Assembly: GCA_020849295.1 (NCBI GenBank)
Contig: JADLGN010000033.1
Span: 1 to 64,000, forward strand
DNA length: 64,000 nt
Source: Bacteroidia bacterium
GTDB lineage: Bacteria > Bacteroidota > Bacteroidia > NS11-12g > UBA9320
Direction of reading: 5' to 3'
In this document: positions 36,804 to 46,786 of the stretch, one piece after another
Layout: every line of letters begins with the position of its first letter
How positions within the stretch are numbered: position 1 is the first letter of the stretch
The notes under the pieces: model-generated
Told to the model about the DNA's origin: nothing
Database searches by the model: none
Seen by the model: the letters and a program-made list of their open reading frames with translations, nothing else
Program-made: the position numbers and the translations under genes

Positions 36804-36811
36804 TAAATTTG
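36804..36811 (+). promoter_or_regulatory. -7 promoter box (TAAATTTG) for hflX
   Basis: TAAATTTG, 8 bases before the TTG start at 36820. A TTG at 36787-36789 is present with a 14 base spacer, shorter than consensus. Confidence 0.4.
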
Positions 36812-36819
36812 TCAATACA

Positions 36820-38004
36820 TTGAAAGGAAGTTTTATAGACACAAAAATACAGAACGAAAAAGCTGTATTAGTAGGAGTTGATTTGGTTAGCTATAAAAAA
36901 GGCAAGTGTGCTGAATATCTTGAAGAGCTTGCATTTTTGGCAAAAACAGCCGGAGCCGATACAATAAAAACATTTAGTCAAAAATTAGAAATGCCAAACC
37001 CTCGTACTTATATGGGACAGGGTAAAATTGAGGAAATAGCTGAATATATAAAAGAAAATGAAATAGACCTTGCAATTTTTGATGATGAGCTTAGTCCATC
37101 GCAAATAAGAAATATTGAAAATTCTCTTAAATGTAAAATTATAGACCGCAGTATGCTTATACTTGATATTTTTGCAAAAAATGCACGTACTGCAATAGCT
37201 AAAACACAGGTAGAACTTGCACGAAACGAATATTTGCTCCCACGTCTTACCAGAATGTGGACACACCTTGACAGGCTCAAAGGTGGTATAGGACAAAGAG
37301 GTGCGGGAGAAAAAGAAATAGAAACCGATCGTAGAGCAATTCGCAATACAATTTCATTGCTAAAAGACAAACTTAAAAATATAGGAAATCAAAGTGCAGT
37401 AAGGCGTAAAAACCGCGATGCTATGTACAAAGTGGCAATTGTAGGATATACAAATGCCGGAAAATCTACACTTATGAACCTTGTAACAAAAGCAGGAGTT
37501 TTAGCCGAAGACAAACTTTTTGCAACACTCGATTCTACTTCGCGAAAAGTTGTATTTACGTCTTCTAATCATCAAAATAAACCTCTGGTTTTTATATTGT
37601 CTGATACAGTTGGCTTTATCAGAAAACTTCCACATCAGCTTATAGAAAGTTTCAAATCTACCCTTGATGAAGTTAGCGATGCCGACCTTTTACTTCATGT
37701 TGTAGATATTTCACACTATGGGTTTGAAGAGCATATTGATATTGTAAACAAAACATTATTTGAAATAAATGCAGCCCAAAAACCTGTAATAATTGTTTTT
37801 AATAAAATTGATAAATATAATCCTCAGCCAAGTAATGAAGATATTTTTGAAGACAAAACAATTTATGACATTGACCTGCTAAAGAAAAGTTGGATGTCTA
37901 AAGAAAACAATCCTGTTGTATTTATTTCAGCATCAAACAAAACAAATATTGACGAATTGAAAGATAAAATAAGTGAACAGTTATTGTTATTAAGCAATCA
38001 GTAA
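36820..38004 (+). CDS. hflX: GTPase HflX
   Basis: 394 residues from TTG 36820. The N-terminal HflX domain has PNPRTYMGQGKIEEIAEYI and IFDDELSPSQIRNIE, then the linker ILDIFAKNARTAIAKTQVELA and the glycine-rich GGIGQRGAGEKEIETDRR. The G domain has G1 GYTNAGKST near residue 209, G3 LSDTVGFIRKLPHQLIESF, G4 FNKIDK and G5 ISASNK. HflX binds the 50S subunit or 70S ribosome and helps split stalled or heat-damaged ribosomes. The gene sits just before the thrS cluster but has its own promoter box. Confidence 0.97.
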   Translation: MKGSFIDTKIQNEKAVLVGVDLVSYKKGKCAEYLEELAFLAKTAGADTIKTFSQKLEMPNPRTYMGQGKIEEIAEYIKENEIDLAIFDDELSPSQIRNIENSLKCKIIDRSMLILDIFAKNARTAIAKTQVELARNEYLLPRLTRMWTHLDRLKGGIGQRGAGEKEIETDRRAIRNTISLLKDKLKNIGNQSAVRRKNRDAMYKVAIVGYTNAGKSTLMNLVTKAGVLAEDKLFATLDSTSRKVVFTSSNHQNKPLVFILSDTVGFIRKLPHQLIESFKSTLDEVSDADLLLHVVDISHYGFEEHIDIVNKTLFEINAAQKPVIIVFNKIDKYNPQPSNEDIFEDKTIYDIDLLKKSWMSKENNPVVFISASNKTNIDELKDKISEQLLLLSNQ

Positions 38005-38036
38005 TTTTTCACTTTACAAACTCTAATCAAATAGAT

Positions 38037-38044
38037 TAAATTTG
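38037..38044 (+). promoter_or_regulatory. -7 promoter box (TAAATTTG) for thrS-infC-rpmI-rplT
   Basis: TAAATTTGC, 21 bases before ATG 38066. A perfect match; no -33 TTG at the right spacing. It would be the main promoter of the translation cluster. Confidence 0.45.
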
Positions 38045-38065
38045 CAATCTTTTTATTAAAAACAG

Positions 38066-39988
38066 ATGATTAATATTACACTTCCTGATGGCTCGGTAAG
38101 GCAATGTACTCCTGAAACAACTGCAATGGAAATAGCAAGACAAATAAGTGAGGGATTAGCTCGCAATGTTTTGGCAGCACTTGTAAATGATGAAATTTGG
38201 GATAGTTTCAGACCATTAAAAAAAGATTGTTCTCTAAAGTTACTTACTTGGGATGATAAGGAGGGAAAATATGCTTTTTGGCATAGTTCGGCTCACCTTA
38301 TGGCAGAAGCACTTGAGGCATTATACCCTGGTATTAAATTCGGAATAGGACCACCTATCGAAAATGGCTTTTACTATGATGTTGATTTTGGAGGAAAGCC
38401 ATTTACTGCAGACCAACTTGAAGCTGTAGAAAATAAAATGAAAGAACTAACTTCGGCTGACAATACTTACAGCAGACGTGAAGTATCAAAAAAGGAAGCA
38501 ATTGAATATTTTACCCAAAAAGGAGACCAATACAAACTTGAACTTATAGAAGGGCTTGAAGATGGTCAAATTACTTTTTATCATCAAGGAAATTTTACAG
38601 ATTTATGCAAGGGTCCACATATACCTTCAACCGGAAAAATAAAAGCCGTAAAACTCTTAAATATAGCTGGAGCATATTGGCGAGGTGATGAAAAAAACAA
38701 GCAGTTAACTCGTATTTACGGAATTACTTTTCCAAAGGCAAAAGAACTAAGCGAATATCTTTTTATGCTTGAAGAAGCTAAAAAAAGAGATCATCGTAAG
38801 CTGGGCAAAGAACTTGAACTTTTTATGTTTTCTGATAAAGTAGGGCAAGGGCTGCCTATATGGTTGCCAAGAGGCACAATGATAAGAGAACGACTTGAGC
38901 GATATATGCGTAAAGAGCAAACCGAAAGAGGGTATGTACAAGTTGTAACACCACATATAGGGAAAAAAGATTTGTATGTAACTTCAGGTCACTACGAAAA
39001 ATACGGTAAAGATTCTTTCAAGCCAATTCATACTCCCGAAGAAGGAGAAGAATTTTTCTTAAAACCTATGAATTGTCCTCATCATTGTGAAATATATGGC
39101 AACAAGCCTCGTTCTTACAAAGAACTCCCTTTAAGAATTGCCGAATTTGGCACTGTTTACAGATATGAACAATCAGGAGAATTAAACGGACTTACAAGAG
39201 TACGCGGATTTACTCAAGACGATGCACACATATTTTGTACTGACGACCAGATAAAAGAAGAATTTAAATCTGTAATAGACCTTGTAATGGAAGTATTTAT
39301 AAAACTCGGATTTGAAAATTACACTGCTCAAATATCATTAAGAGACAAAACAAACCGTGAAAAATATATAGGTAGCGACAGCAATTGGGACAAAGCAGAA
39401 AAAGCAATATCTGAAGCTGCTTTAGAAAAAGGGCTTAAAACTATTACAGAATATGGCGAAGCTGCATTTTACGGACCTAAGCTCGATTTTATGGTAAAAG
39501 ATGCTATCGGGCGTTCGTGGCAACTTGGTACAATTCAGGTAGATTATAATCTTCCCGAAAGGTTTGAACTAGAATATATCACATCAGAAAACACAAAAGC
39601 ACGTCCTGTAATGATACATAGAGCTCCATTTGGCTCACTCGAAAGATTTATCGGTGTTTTAATAGAACATTGTAACGGAAATTTTCCACTTTGGCTTACA
39701 CCTGATCAGGTAGCCATATTGCCAATAAGTGAAAAATATGAAGAATTTGCAAAAAATATTTTAAATTATTTAGAAAAATACGATATTCGCGGACTTATTG
39801 ACAACCGAAATGAAAAAATCGGCAGGAAAATAAGAGATGCGGAGATGAAAAAAATTCCGATTATGTTGATAATCGGGGAACAAGAGCAAGAAAACAACGA
39901 GCTATCGGTAAGAGAACACAGAACAGGTGATATTGGAAAAATGAAACCCGAAATGTTTGTTGAATATTTTAAAAATAAATTAATTTAA
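38066..39988 (+). CDS. thrS: Threonyl-tRNA synthetase
   Basis: 640 residues, normal length. An N-terminal TGS domain ([20 protein letters not shown]), an editing domain with [11 protein letters not shown] and later CKGPHI, and a class II catalytic core with motif 1 region, motif 2 ([22 protein letters not shown]), the zinc ligands in [10 protein letters not shown] and QDDAHIF, and motif 3 [15 protein letters not shown]. The C-terminal anticodon domain ends the protein. It charges tRNA-Thr. It is the first gene of the conserved thrS-infC-rpmI-rplT cluster. Confidence 0.98.
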   Translation: MINITLPDGSVRQCTPETTAMEIARQISEGLARNVLAALVNDEIWDSFRPLKKDCSLKLLTWDDKEGKYAFWHSSAHLMAEALEALYPGIKFGIGPPIENGFYYDVDFGGKPFTADQLEAVENKMKELTSADNTYSRREVSKKEAIEYFTQKGDQYKLELIEGLEDGQITFYHQGNFTDLCKGPHIPSTGKIKAVKLLNIAGAYWRGDEKNKQLTRIYGITFPKAKELSEYLFMLEEAKKRDHRKLGKELELFMFSDKVGQGLPIWLPRGTMIRERLERYMRKEQTERGYVQVVTPHIGKKDLYVTSGHYEKYGKDSFKPIHTPEEGEEFFLKPMNCPHHCEIYGNKPRSYKELPLRIAEFGTVYRYEQSGELNGLTRVRGFTQDDAHIFCTDDQIKEEFKSVIDLVMEVFIKLGFENYTAQISLRDKTNREKYIGSDSNWDKAEKAISEAALEKGLKTITEYGEAAFYGPKLDFMVKDAIGRSWQLGTIQVDYNLPERFELEYITSENTKARPVMIHRAPFGSLERFIGVLIEHCNGNFPLWLTPDQVAILPISEKYEEFAKNILNYLEKYDIRGLIDNRNEKIGRKIRDAEMKKIPIMLIIGEQEQENNELSVREHRTGDIGKMKPEMFVEYFKNKLI

Positions 39989-40028
39989 TAAAAATATAGA
40001 AAACAAAGAACAAAATACAAACCCTGAT

Positions 40029-40622
40029 TTGTTAAAAAAAGAAGGTAGTGGTAATACACCTACACCTACAATACAAAATAGGTTTCAGGGTTTTAGAAGA
40101 CCACCTGTAAGGGAAGTGCTTCACAAAATAAATAACAATATAACCGCAGACCCCGTAAGGTTGGTTGGCGATAATATTGAACAAGGTATAATAAGCCTTA
40201 AAGAAGCGATAGAAATATCTGAAGAATTGGGGCTTGATTTGGTTGAGATTTCGCCAAAGGCAAATCCACCGGTTTGTAAAGTTGTTGACTACAATAAATT
40301 TCTTTACGACCAGAAGAAAAAAGCTAAGGAACTCAAAGCTAACACTAATAAGGCAGAGATAAAAGAAATAAGATTTGGTCCTAATACAGATGAACATGAC
40401 ATTGAGTTTAAAACAAAACATGCAATGAAATTTTTGGGAGATGGACACAAAGTAAGAGCTTTTGTTTTTTTTAGAGGAAGAACGATAATTTACCAAGAAA
40501 GAGGTTTAAAATTGTTAAATGAATTCGCAGACAGCCTTAGCAGTATAGCAAAAGTAGAAATGGAGCCAAAACTTGAAGGCAAAAAAATGTATATAATGCT
40601 TTCACCAAAATTGAAAAAATAA
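40029..40622 (+). CDS. infC: Translation initiation factor IF-3
   Basis: 197 residues as read from TTG 40029. The conserved part starts with HKINNNITADPVRLVGDN, followed by ALGLDLVEISPKANPPVCKVVDYNKF-like sequence (here EELGLDLVEISP), the linker helix and the C-terminal domain KEIRFGPNTDEHDIEFK...KVRAFVFFRGR. IF-3 binds the 30S subunit and checks start-codon pairing. No ATG exists in frame between the thrS stop and the conserved domain. Candidate starts are ATA 39996, TTG 40029 and GTG within the GAA-GTG-CTT codons before HKI. A non-AUG start is known for infC in enterobacteria, where it gives autoregulation. The rpmI gene follows after 18 bases. Confidence 0.96.
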   Translation: MLKKEGSGNTPTPTIQNRFQGFRRPPVREVLHKINNNITADPVRLVGDNIEQGIISLKEAIEISEELGLDLVEISPKANPPVCKVVDYNKFLYDQKKKAKELKANTNKAEIKEIRFGPNTDEHDIEFKTKHAMKFLGDGHKVRAFVFFRGRTIIYQERGLKLLNEFADSLSSIAKVEMEPKLEGKKMYIMLSPKLKK

Positions 40623-40640
40623 TAAAAAGGAAAATAGATT

Positions 40641-40835
40641 ATGCCAAAATTAAAAACAAATTCGAGTGCTAAAAAAAGATTTAAACTTACTGCAACAGGT
40701 AAGGTTAAGTATAAGCACGCTTTTAAAAATCATATATTAACCAAAAAAGACCATAAACGCAAAAAAGGTTTAGGTTCGCCGGCTTATGTTGACAAAACAA
40801 ATATGCCAAACGTAAAATTCATGTTAAATATATAA
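40641..40835 (+). CDS. rpmI: 50S ribosomal protein L35
   Basis: 64 residues, typical size. It shows [20 protein letters not shown], then [15 protein letters not shown] near the middle, the hallmark of L35, a small basic protein of the large subunit. It lies 18 bases after infC and 88 bases before rplT; the gap holds a possible regulatory hairpin. Confidence 0.97.
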   Translation: MPKLKTNSSAKKRFKLTATGKVKYKHAFKNHILTKKDHKRKKGLGSPAYVDKTNMPNVKFMLNI

Positions 40836-40854
40836 TATAATTAAAGACTAACAC

Positions 40855-40899
40855 GACAGGCTCCCAAGATTGCTAAATAATAAAAAAGCAACGCCTGCC
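40855..40899 (+). promoter_or_regulatory. Structured leader between rpmI and rplT
   Basis: CAGGC (40857-40861) can pair with GCCTG (40893-40897), and inside it TTGCT (40870-40874) with AGCAA (40887-40891), leaving an 8 base bulge on one side. It lies 25 bases before the rplT start. In other bacteria L20 represses its own operon by binding an RNA that mimics its 23S site, so this position is suggestive. The structure is my own pairing and is not matched to a known family. Confidence 0.4.
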
Positions 40900-40923
40900 A
40901 TTAATCAATAATAAAAAAGAAAA

Positions 40924-41451
40924 ATGCCAAGATCAGTAAATCATGTAGCCTCAAGGGCTCGAAGAAAAAAAATCCTCAGTTTCGCAAAGGGATACTGGGG
41001 TCGTAGAAAAAATGTATGGACTGTAGCAAAAAATGCAGTTGAAAAAGGTTGGACTTATGCATATCGCGACCGTAAAACCAAAAAACGCAATTTCAGAGGA
41101 TTATGGATCCAAAGAATTAATGCAGCTACACGTACTTATGGAATGTCTTATTCAAAATTTATGGATTTGTTTCACAAAGCAGATTTGCAACTCAACAGAA
41201 AAGTATTAGCAGATTTGGCAATGAATCATCCTGATACTTTTAAAGCAGTTGTTGAATATGTTTCAAATCCTTCTTCAACAAAAAAATCAGCAAGTAAAAC
41301 ACCTAAAAAGGTTGCTGATAATTTAGAAGTTCCAAAAAAGAAAAATACATCAAAAAAAGTATCAACTACCGCAGCAGCCGAAACCTCACCTATAGTAAAT
41401 GATGAAACTGCTAGTAATAATGCTACAGACGATATAAAACCAGAAGAATAA
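40924..41451 (+). CDS. rplT: 50S ribosomal protein L20 with C-terminal extension
   Basis: 175 residues against the usual 115-120. Residues 1-115 are ordinary L20 ([62 protein letters not shown]). From about 116 to the end there is a low-complexity tail of some 60 residues, first Lys/Ser/Thr-rich ([24 protein letters not shown]) and then acidic ([17 protein letters not shown]). L20 is an early 50S assembly protein. The gene ends the thrS cluster and is followed by a strong terminator. Confidence 0.97.
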   Translation: MPRSVNHVASRARRKKILSFAKGYWGRRKNVWTVAKNAVEKGWTYAYRDRKTKKRNFRGLWIQRINAATRTYGMSYSKFMDLFHKADLQLNRKVLADLAMNHPDTFKAVVEYVSNPSSTKKSASKTPKKVADNLEVPKKKNTSKKVSTTAAAETSPIVNDETASNNATDDIKPEE

Positions 41452-41473
41452 TTTTTGATTTTATAATAATATT

Positions 41474-41510
41474 AAAAGCCATCTTGTTTTGCAAGATGGC
41501 TTTTTTATTT
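41474..41510 (+). terminator. Rho-independent terminator of the thrS-rplT operon
   Basis: AAAAGCCATCTTG (41474-41486), loop TTTTG, CAAGATGGCTTTT (41492-41504) and further T. A 13 bp perfect stem 22 bases after the rplT stop, and just past the 3' end of the opposing tRNA-Cys. Confidence 0.92.
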
Positions 41511-41511
41511 G

Positions 41512-41582
41512 AGGTCCCGAGCGGATTCGAACCGCTGTAGCAGCTTTTGCAGAGCCGTGCCTAGCCACTCGGCCACAGGACC
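41512..41582 (-). tRNA. tRNA-Cys (anticodon GCA)
   Basis: On the minus strand the acceptor GGTCCTG pairs with CGGGACC (one T-G), followed by discriminator T as in bacterial tRNA-Cys; CCA is not encoded. The D arm begins GCC and ends GGC, the anticodon loop is CTGCAAA between CGGCT and AGCTG, and the T arm is AGCGG-TTCGAAT-CCGCT. Length is 71 bases. It stands alone, convergent with rplT. Confidence 0.95.
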
Positions 41583-41728
41583 TTTTAATTAAGGCTTGCA
41601 AAAATATTGTTTTCATTTTTCATTTTCAAATTATTAATCATTATTTTTTACTTGCTGTTAACTCTTTTTCATTTAAAAAATTTAGTGATTTTTTTAATTA
41701 TAAATTGCTTATATGTTAATATTGTAAA

Positions 41729-43666
41729 ATGTGTGTATTAAGAAATTGCTTATTTCTAATTGTTACAACAATTTCACTTTTTTCTTTTTCACAAAACGAT
41801 TATGAGCAAATAATTAAAAACGAAAAAAAAAAAATTGACAGTAAATTATTGTTTAAAAAATCAATATTAACTGAAAGTTATAATATAGTTTATCATCGTT
41901 TAGAGTTTGACTTGAAATTAGACAACAACTATCTTTACGGGAAAATTACAACTTATTTCAATCCATTAAAACCCGCATTTAATATTATTCAGTTTGACGC
42001 AGAAGATTATCTAAAAATAGACTCAGTAATTTATAAAAATGAAAAAATGAGTTTCATTCATTCAAACAAGCAGCTTACAATTAGTTTATCAAAAAATATT
42101 GAAATAGGAACGCTTGATTCGCTTTCTGTTTATTACCAAGGAAACCCTGGATTAAATAATCCTTATAAAAGTTTTGTATTTGACATGCATAATGCTAATG
42201 ACTTGCACCCGGTTGCATGGACATTGTCAGAGCCTTATGGTTCTAAGGGTTGGTGGATTTGCAAAGAATCATTATCAGATAAAATTGATTCAACAGATAT
42301 TCTAATTAAAGTAAAGAAAGGTAATACAGCAGTATCTAACGGTTTGCTTGTTTTTGAAAAATCAATAAACGATTCTCAGGTTTTATTTCATTGGAAACAC
42401 CGTTATCCTATTGCCACATACCTTATTGCAATAGCTGCAACAAATTATATAAGATATAGTGACAATGTAATTTATAATGTAAATGATACATTGCCTATCG
42501 AAAATTTTGTTTATCCCGAAAGTGAAAATGAAGCAAGAATTAAGACTCCTCAAACAATAAAAATGATAAAACTATATGATAGTTTGTTTGGAGTATTTCC
42601 TTTTAAAAAAGAAAAATACGGACATGCTCAGTTTGGTATAAGTGGTGGTATGGAGCATCAAACTATAAGTTTTATGGGAAGTTTTAATTTTGATCTTACT
42701 GCACACGAACTTGCACATCAATGGTTTGGTGATGCAACTACTTGTGGTTCTTGGAGCGAACTTTGGCTTAATGAAGGATTTGCAACATATCTGAATATGC
42801 TATGTTATGAAAATTTTGTATCAGGCAAAGAATTTACTTCTAAAATGGAAAACCTGAATGCAGATATTACGAAAGTGTCTGACGGCTCAGTATATATAGG
42901 CGACACAGCAAATACTAGCAGATTATTTAGCGGAAGACTAACATACTCAAAAGGTGCATTTTTGCTTCACATGCTTAGATGGAAAATAGGCGATAATGCA
43001 TTTTTTGGAGGGGTAAAAAATTATCTTCAAAATCCTAAATGTAAATACGGATTTGGTACTACCCAACTTTTAAAAAACGAACTTGAAAATAGTTCAGGAA
43101 AAAATCTTGATGAGTTCTTTAAAGATTGGTACACTGGTGAAGGTTTTCCGCAGTTTGATATAAGTTGGGGTAATAAAGGAAATAAAATTTGGATAAGAAT
43201 TAATCAAACACCAAGTCATCATAGTGTGCAATTTTTTAATATTCCGTTACCATTCTTAATTAAAGGAATAAGTAAGGATACAATTTTGGTTTTTGACCCC
43301 ATAAGTAAAGACAACACTTTTACCGAAACATTAGATTTTTTACCTGAAGAAATAATTTTTGATCCTCAAAAATGGATTTTAAGCAAATCATTCATAAGTA
43401 AAATAACTGATCAAACATTGCCTGAAGTAAGTATTTATCCGAATCCTGCTTATGATTTTTTGAACTTGTACTGTTACAAATCGCAAATTTTAAAAATTGA
43501 AGTTATTGATTTTTCAGGAAAAACGGTTTATAAAAATGATTATGAATCTGACAAAATAATTAAAAACCATAATTCAATTGATATAAGCAAATTTTGTGAA
43601 GGCATATACATAGCAAAAGTTCAAACATCAAATGGTAATGTGCCAATAAAATTCATTAAAAAATAA
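41729..43666 (+). CDS. T9SS-sorted M1-family aminopeptidase
   Basis: 645 residues. A signal peptide (CLFLIVTTISLFSFSQ) is followed by an M1 catalytic region: GGMEH, zinc motif HELAH (His326, Glu327, His330) and Glu349 (WLNEGFATYL), with SKGAFLLHMLRWKIG after it. The large helical C-terminal domain of longer M1 enzymes is missing. Residues about 560-645 are a T9SS type A sorting domain (VSIYPNPAYDFLNL, EVIDFSGKTVYKND, ending VPIKFIKK). It is therefore likely a surface or secreted zinc aminopeptidase. It is a single gene between tRNA-Cys and atpD. Confidence 0.95.
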   Translation: MCVLRNCLFLIVTTISLFSFSQNDYEQIIKNEKKKIDSKLLFKKSILTESYNIVYHRLEFDLKLDNNYLYGKITTYFNPLKPAFNIIQFDAEDYLKIDSVIYKNEKMSFIHSNKQLTISLSKNIEIGTLDSLSVYYQGNPGLNNPYKSFVFDMHNANDLHPVAWTLSEPYGSKGWWICKESLSDKIDSTDILIKVKKGNTAVSNGLLVFEKSINDSQVLFHWKHRYPIATYLIAIAATNYIRYSDNVIYNVNDTLPIENFVYPESENEARIKTPQTIKMIKLYDSLFGVFPFKKEKYGHAQFGISGGMEHQTISFMGSFNFDLTAHELAHQWFGDATTCGSWSELWLNEGFATYLNMLCYENFVSGKEFTSKMENLNADITKVSDGSVYIGDTANTSRLFSGRLTYSKGAFLLHMLRWKIGDNAFFGGVKNYLQNPKCKYGFGTTQLLKNELENSSGKNLDEFFKDWYTGEGFPQFDISWGNKGNKIWIRINQTPSHHSVQFFNIPLPFLIKGISKDTILVFDPISKDNTFTETLDFLPEEIIFDPQKWILSKSFISKITDQTLPEVSIYPNPAYDFLNLYCYKSQILKIEVIDFSGKTVYKNDYESDKIIKNHNSIDISKFCEGIYIAKVQTSNGNVPIKFIKK

Positions 43667-43688
43667 TTTGAAAATTAATTAAAAATAA

Positions 43689-45290
<1,602 letters not shown>

Positions 45291-45314
45291 TTTTTAATCA
45301 AAAGAAAACAAATA

Positions 45315-45545
45315 ATGTATATAGAAATAATAACTCCCGATACTAATCTTTTTGCGGGTGAAGCAATTTCGGTTAAATTCCCTGGTTCTGGCGGCAAGTT
45401 TGAAACTTTAAAAAATCATACTAATATTATTTCAAACCTCGAAAAAGGAAAAATTATTGTTAAAACTAGCGAAGGAAACAAAGAGTTTAATGTTAGTAGC
45501 GGTATAGTTGAATTTTTAAAAAATAAAATTATTGTTTTAGTTTAA
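45315..45545 (+). CDS. atpC: F1Fo ATP synthase subunit epsilon, short form
   Basis: 76 residues: only the N-terminal beta-sandwich (EIITPDTNLFAGEAISVKFPGSGGKF, LKNHTNIISNLEKGKIIVKT). The C-terminal two-helix domain that inhibits F1 in many bacteria (usual total about 130 residues) is absent. Short epsilon subunits are usual in Bacteroidetes. It couples the gamma shaft to the c-ring. It follows atpD and ends before a terminator. Confidence 0.95.
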   Translation: MYIEIITPDTNLFAGEAISVKFPGSGGKFETLKNHTNIISNLEKGKIIVKTSEGNKEFNVSSGIVEFLKNKIIVLV

Positions 45546-45571
45546 AATTTAACGAATATAAATTGACATAT

Positions 45572-45604
45572 AAAACCCTTCATAAAAAATATGAAGGGTT
45601 TTAA
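45572..45604 (+). terminator. Rho-independent terminator of atpDC
   Basis: AAAACCCTTCAT (45572-45583), loop AAAAAAT, ATGAAGGGTTTT (45591-45602): a perfect 12 bp stem with a T-rich tail, 26 bases after the atpC stop. Confidence 0.9.
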
Positions 45605-45671
45605 TTTTATATATAAATAACATACATTTTGTGAGATTGTTAAAACATATAAAATTTACAATATTTGAACT

Positions 45672-46730
45672 ATGAGAAAATTTAAAATAATTGTTTATGG
45701 AGCTTATGGATATACCGGCAAATTAATATCAAACCAACTAAAAGATAAGATACAAGATGTATTGCTTTGCGGAAAAAATGAAAACAAGCTAAGAGCTTTA
45801 TCAGACAATACCGGTTTCTCTTATTTAGCTATAGACTTACAAAACAAAAAAAATCTTACAGAACTATTTTCTCAAACAGAAATTGTTATTAATGCTGCCG
45901 GTCCCTTTATAAATACATGCTGTCAAATAATAGAAGCCTGTATTGAGACGAAGAGTCATTACATTGATATTAATGGCGATATTAAAGTTTTTGAAATTAT
46001 AAAAAGTTATGGAGAAAAAGCAACACAAGCAGGCGTGATGATCCTTTCCGGGGCAGGTTTTGATATAGTACCAAGCGATTGTCTTGCAGTAAAATTAATG
46101 AAAATGATGACAAACCCAACACATTTAAAAATAGCATTTGCTACAAGTGGCGGAGGTATATCTCATGGCACCGCTTTAACAGTATTGGGAAGAATGGGCG
46201 AAAAAGCACTTAAAAGAGAAGATGGAAAACTGAAACAAATTTCAATGGGTAAAAATAGTATGTGGGTTGATTTTGGGGTAGCAAAAAAATTCACTATTAA
46301 TATGTCGTGGGGAGATGTAAGTACGGCATACACAAGCACAGGAATTGAAAATATTGAAACATATATGGCTGTAAAACCAAAAATTTATTATTTTCTAAAA
46401 CTTCAATTTATTTTTAATTGGTTGCTAAGACTTGGGATTGTTAAAAATATGATTAAAAACTACATAGATAAAAATATTGTAGGACCCAACGAAATTTCAA
46501 GGGAAAAAGCATATTCATTATTCTATGCTGAAATTAAAAATAGTAGTGGGCATACAATGTCTGCAAGATTAAAAACCGATGAAGGATATAATCTCACAGC
46601 AAAAGCTACTGTTTTAATTGCAAAAAAGGTTTTAAACAATGATTTTAAAATTGGATACCAAACACCAGCAAAAGCCTATAGCGAAAACTTGATATTTGAA
46701 ATTGAGGGTACTGAAGAAATTTACAATTAA
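45672..46730 (+). CDS. Saccharopine dehydrogenase-like NAD(P)-binding protein
   Basis: 352 residues. The N-terminus is a Rossmann fold (KIIVYGAYGYTGKLIS), followed by VLLCGKNENKLRAL, EIVINAAGPFINTCCQIIEACIE, HYIDINGDIKVFEII and SGAGFDIVPSDCLAVKL. This is the trans-acting enoyl reductase branch of the saccharopine dehydrogenase family. The family includes enzymes on amino acids and lipid-linked enoyl intermediates; the substrate here cannot be told. It stands alone between the atpDC terminator and the MATE gene (56 base gap). Confidence 0.88.
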   Translation: MRKFKIIVYGAYGYTGKLISNQLKDKIQDVLLCGKNENKLRALSDNTGFSYLAIDLQNKKNLTELFSQTEIVINAAGPFINTCCQIIEACIETKSHYIDINGDIKVFEIIKSYGEKATQAGVMILSGAGFDIVPSDCLAVKLMKMMTNPTHLKIAFATSGGGISHGTALTVLGRMGEKALKREDGKLKQISMGKNSMWVDFGVAKKFTINMSWGDVSTAYTSTGIENIETYMAVKPKIYYFLKLQFIFNWLLRLGIVKNMIKNYIDKNIVGPNEISREKAYSLFYAEIKNSSGHTMSARLKTDEGYNLTAKATVLIAKKVLNNDFKIGYQTPAKAYSENLIFEIEGTEEIYN

Positions 46731-46771
46731 GAATTTATTGTTTTCACACATTTTCCTCAAACATTAAAAAC

Positions 46772-46779
46772 TACATTTG
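46772..46779 (+). promoter_or_regulatory. -7 promoter box (TACATTTG) for the MATE gene
   Basis: TACATTTGC, a perfect TAnnTTTG match, 7 bases before the GTG start at 46787. Confidence 0.4.
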
Positions 46780-46786
46780 CAAATAA

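Noticed and set aside
40032-40496. 154-codon open frame antisense to infC
   Set aside because: Phe/Tyr/Ser-rich translation of the complement of Lys/Asn-rich infC; no promoter or domain.
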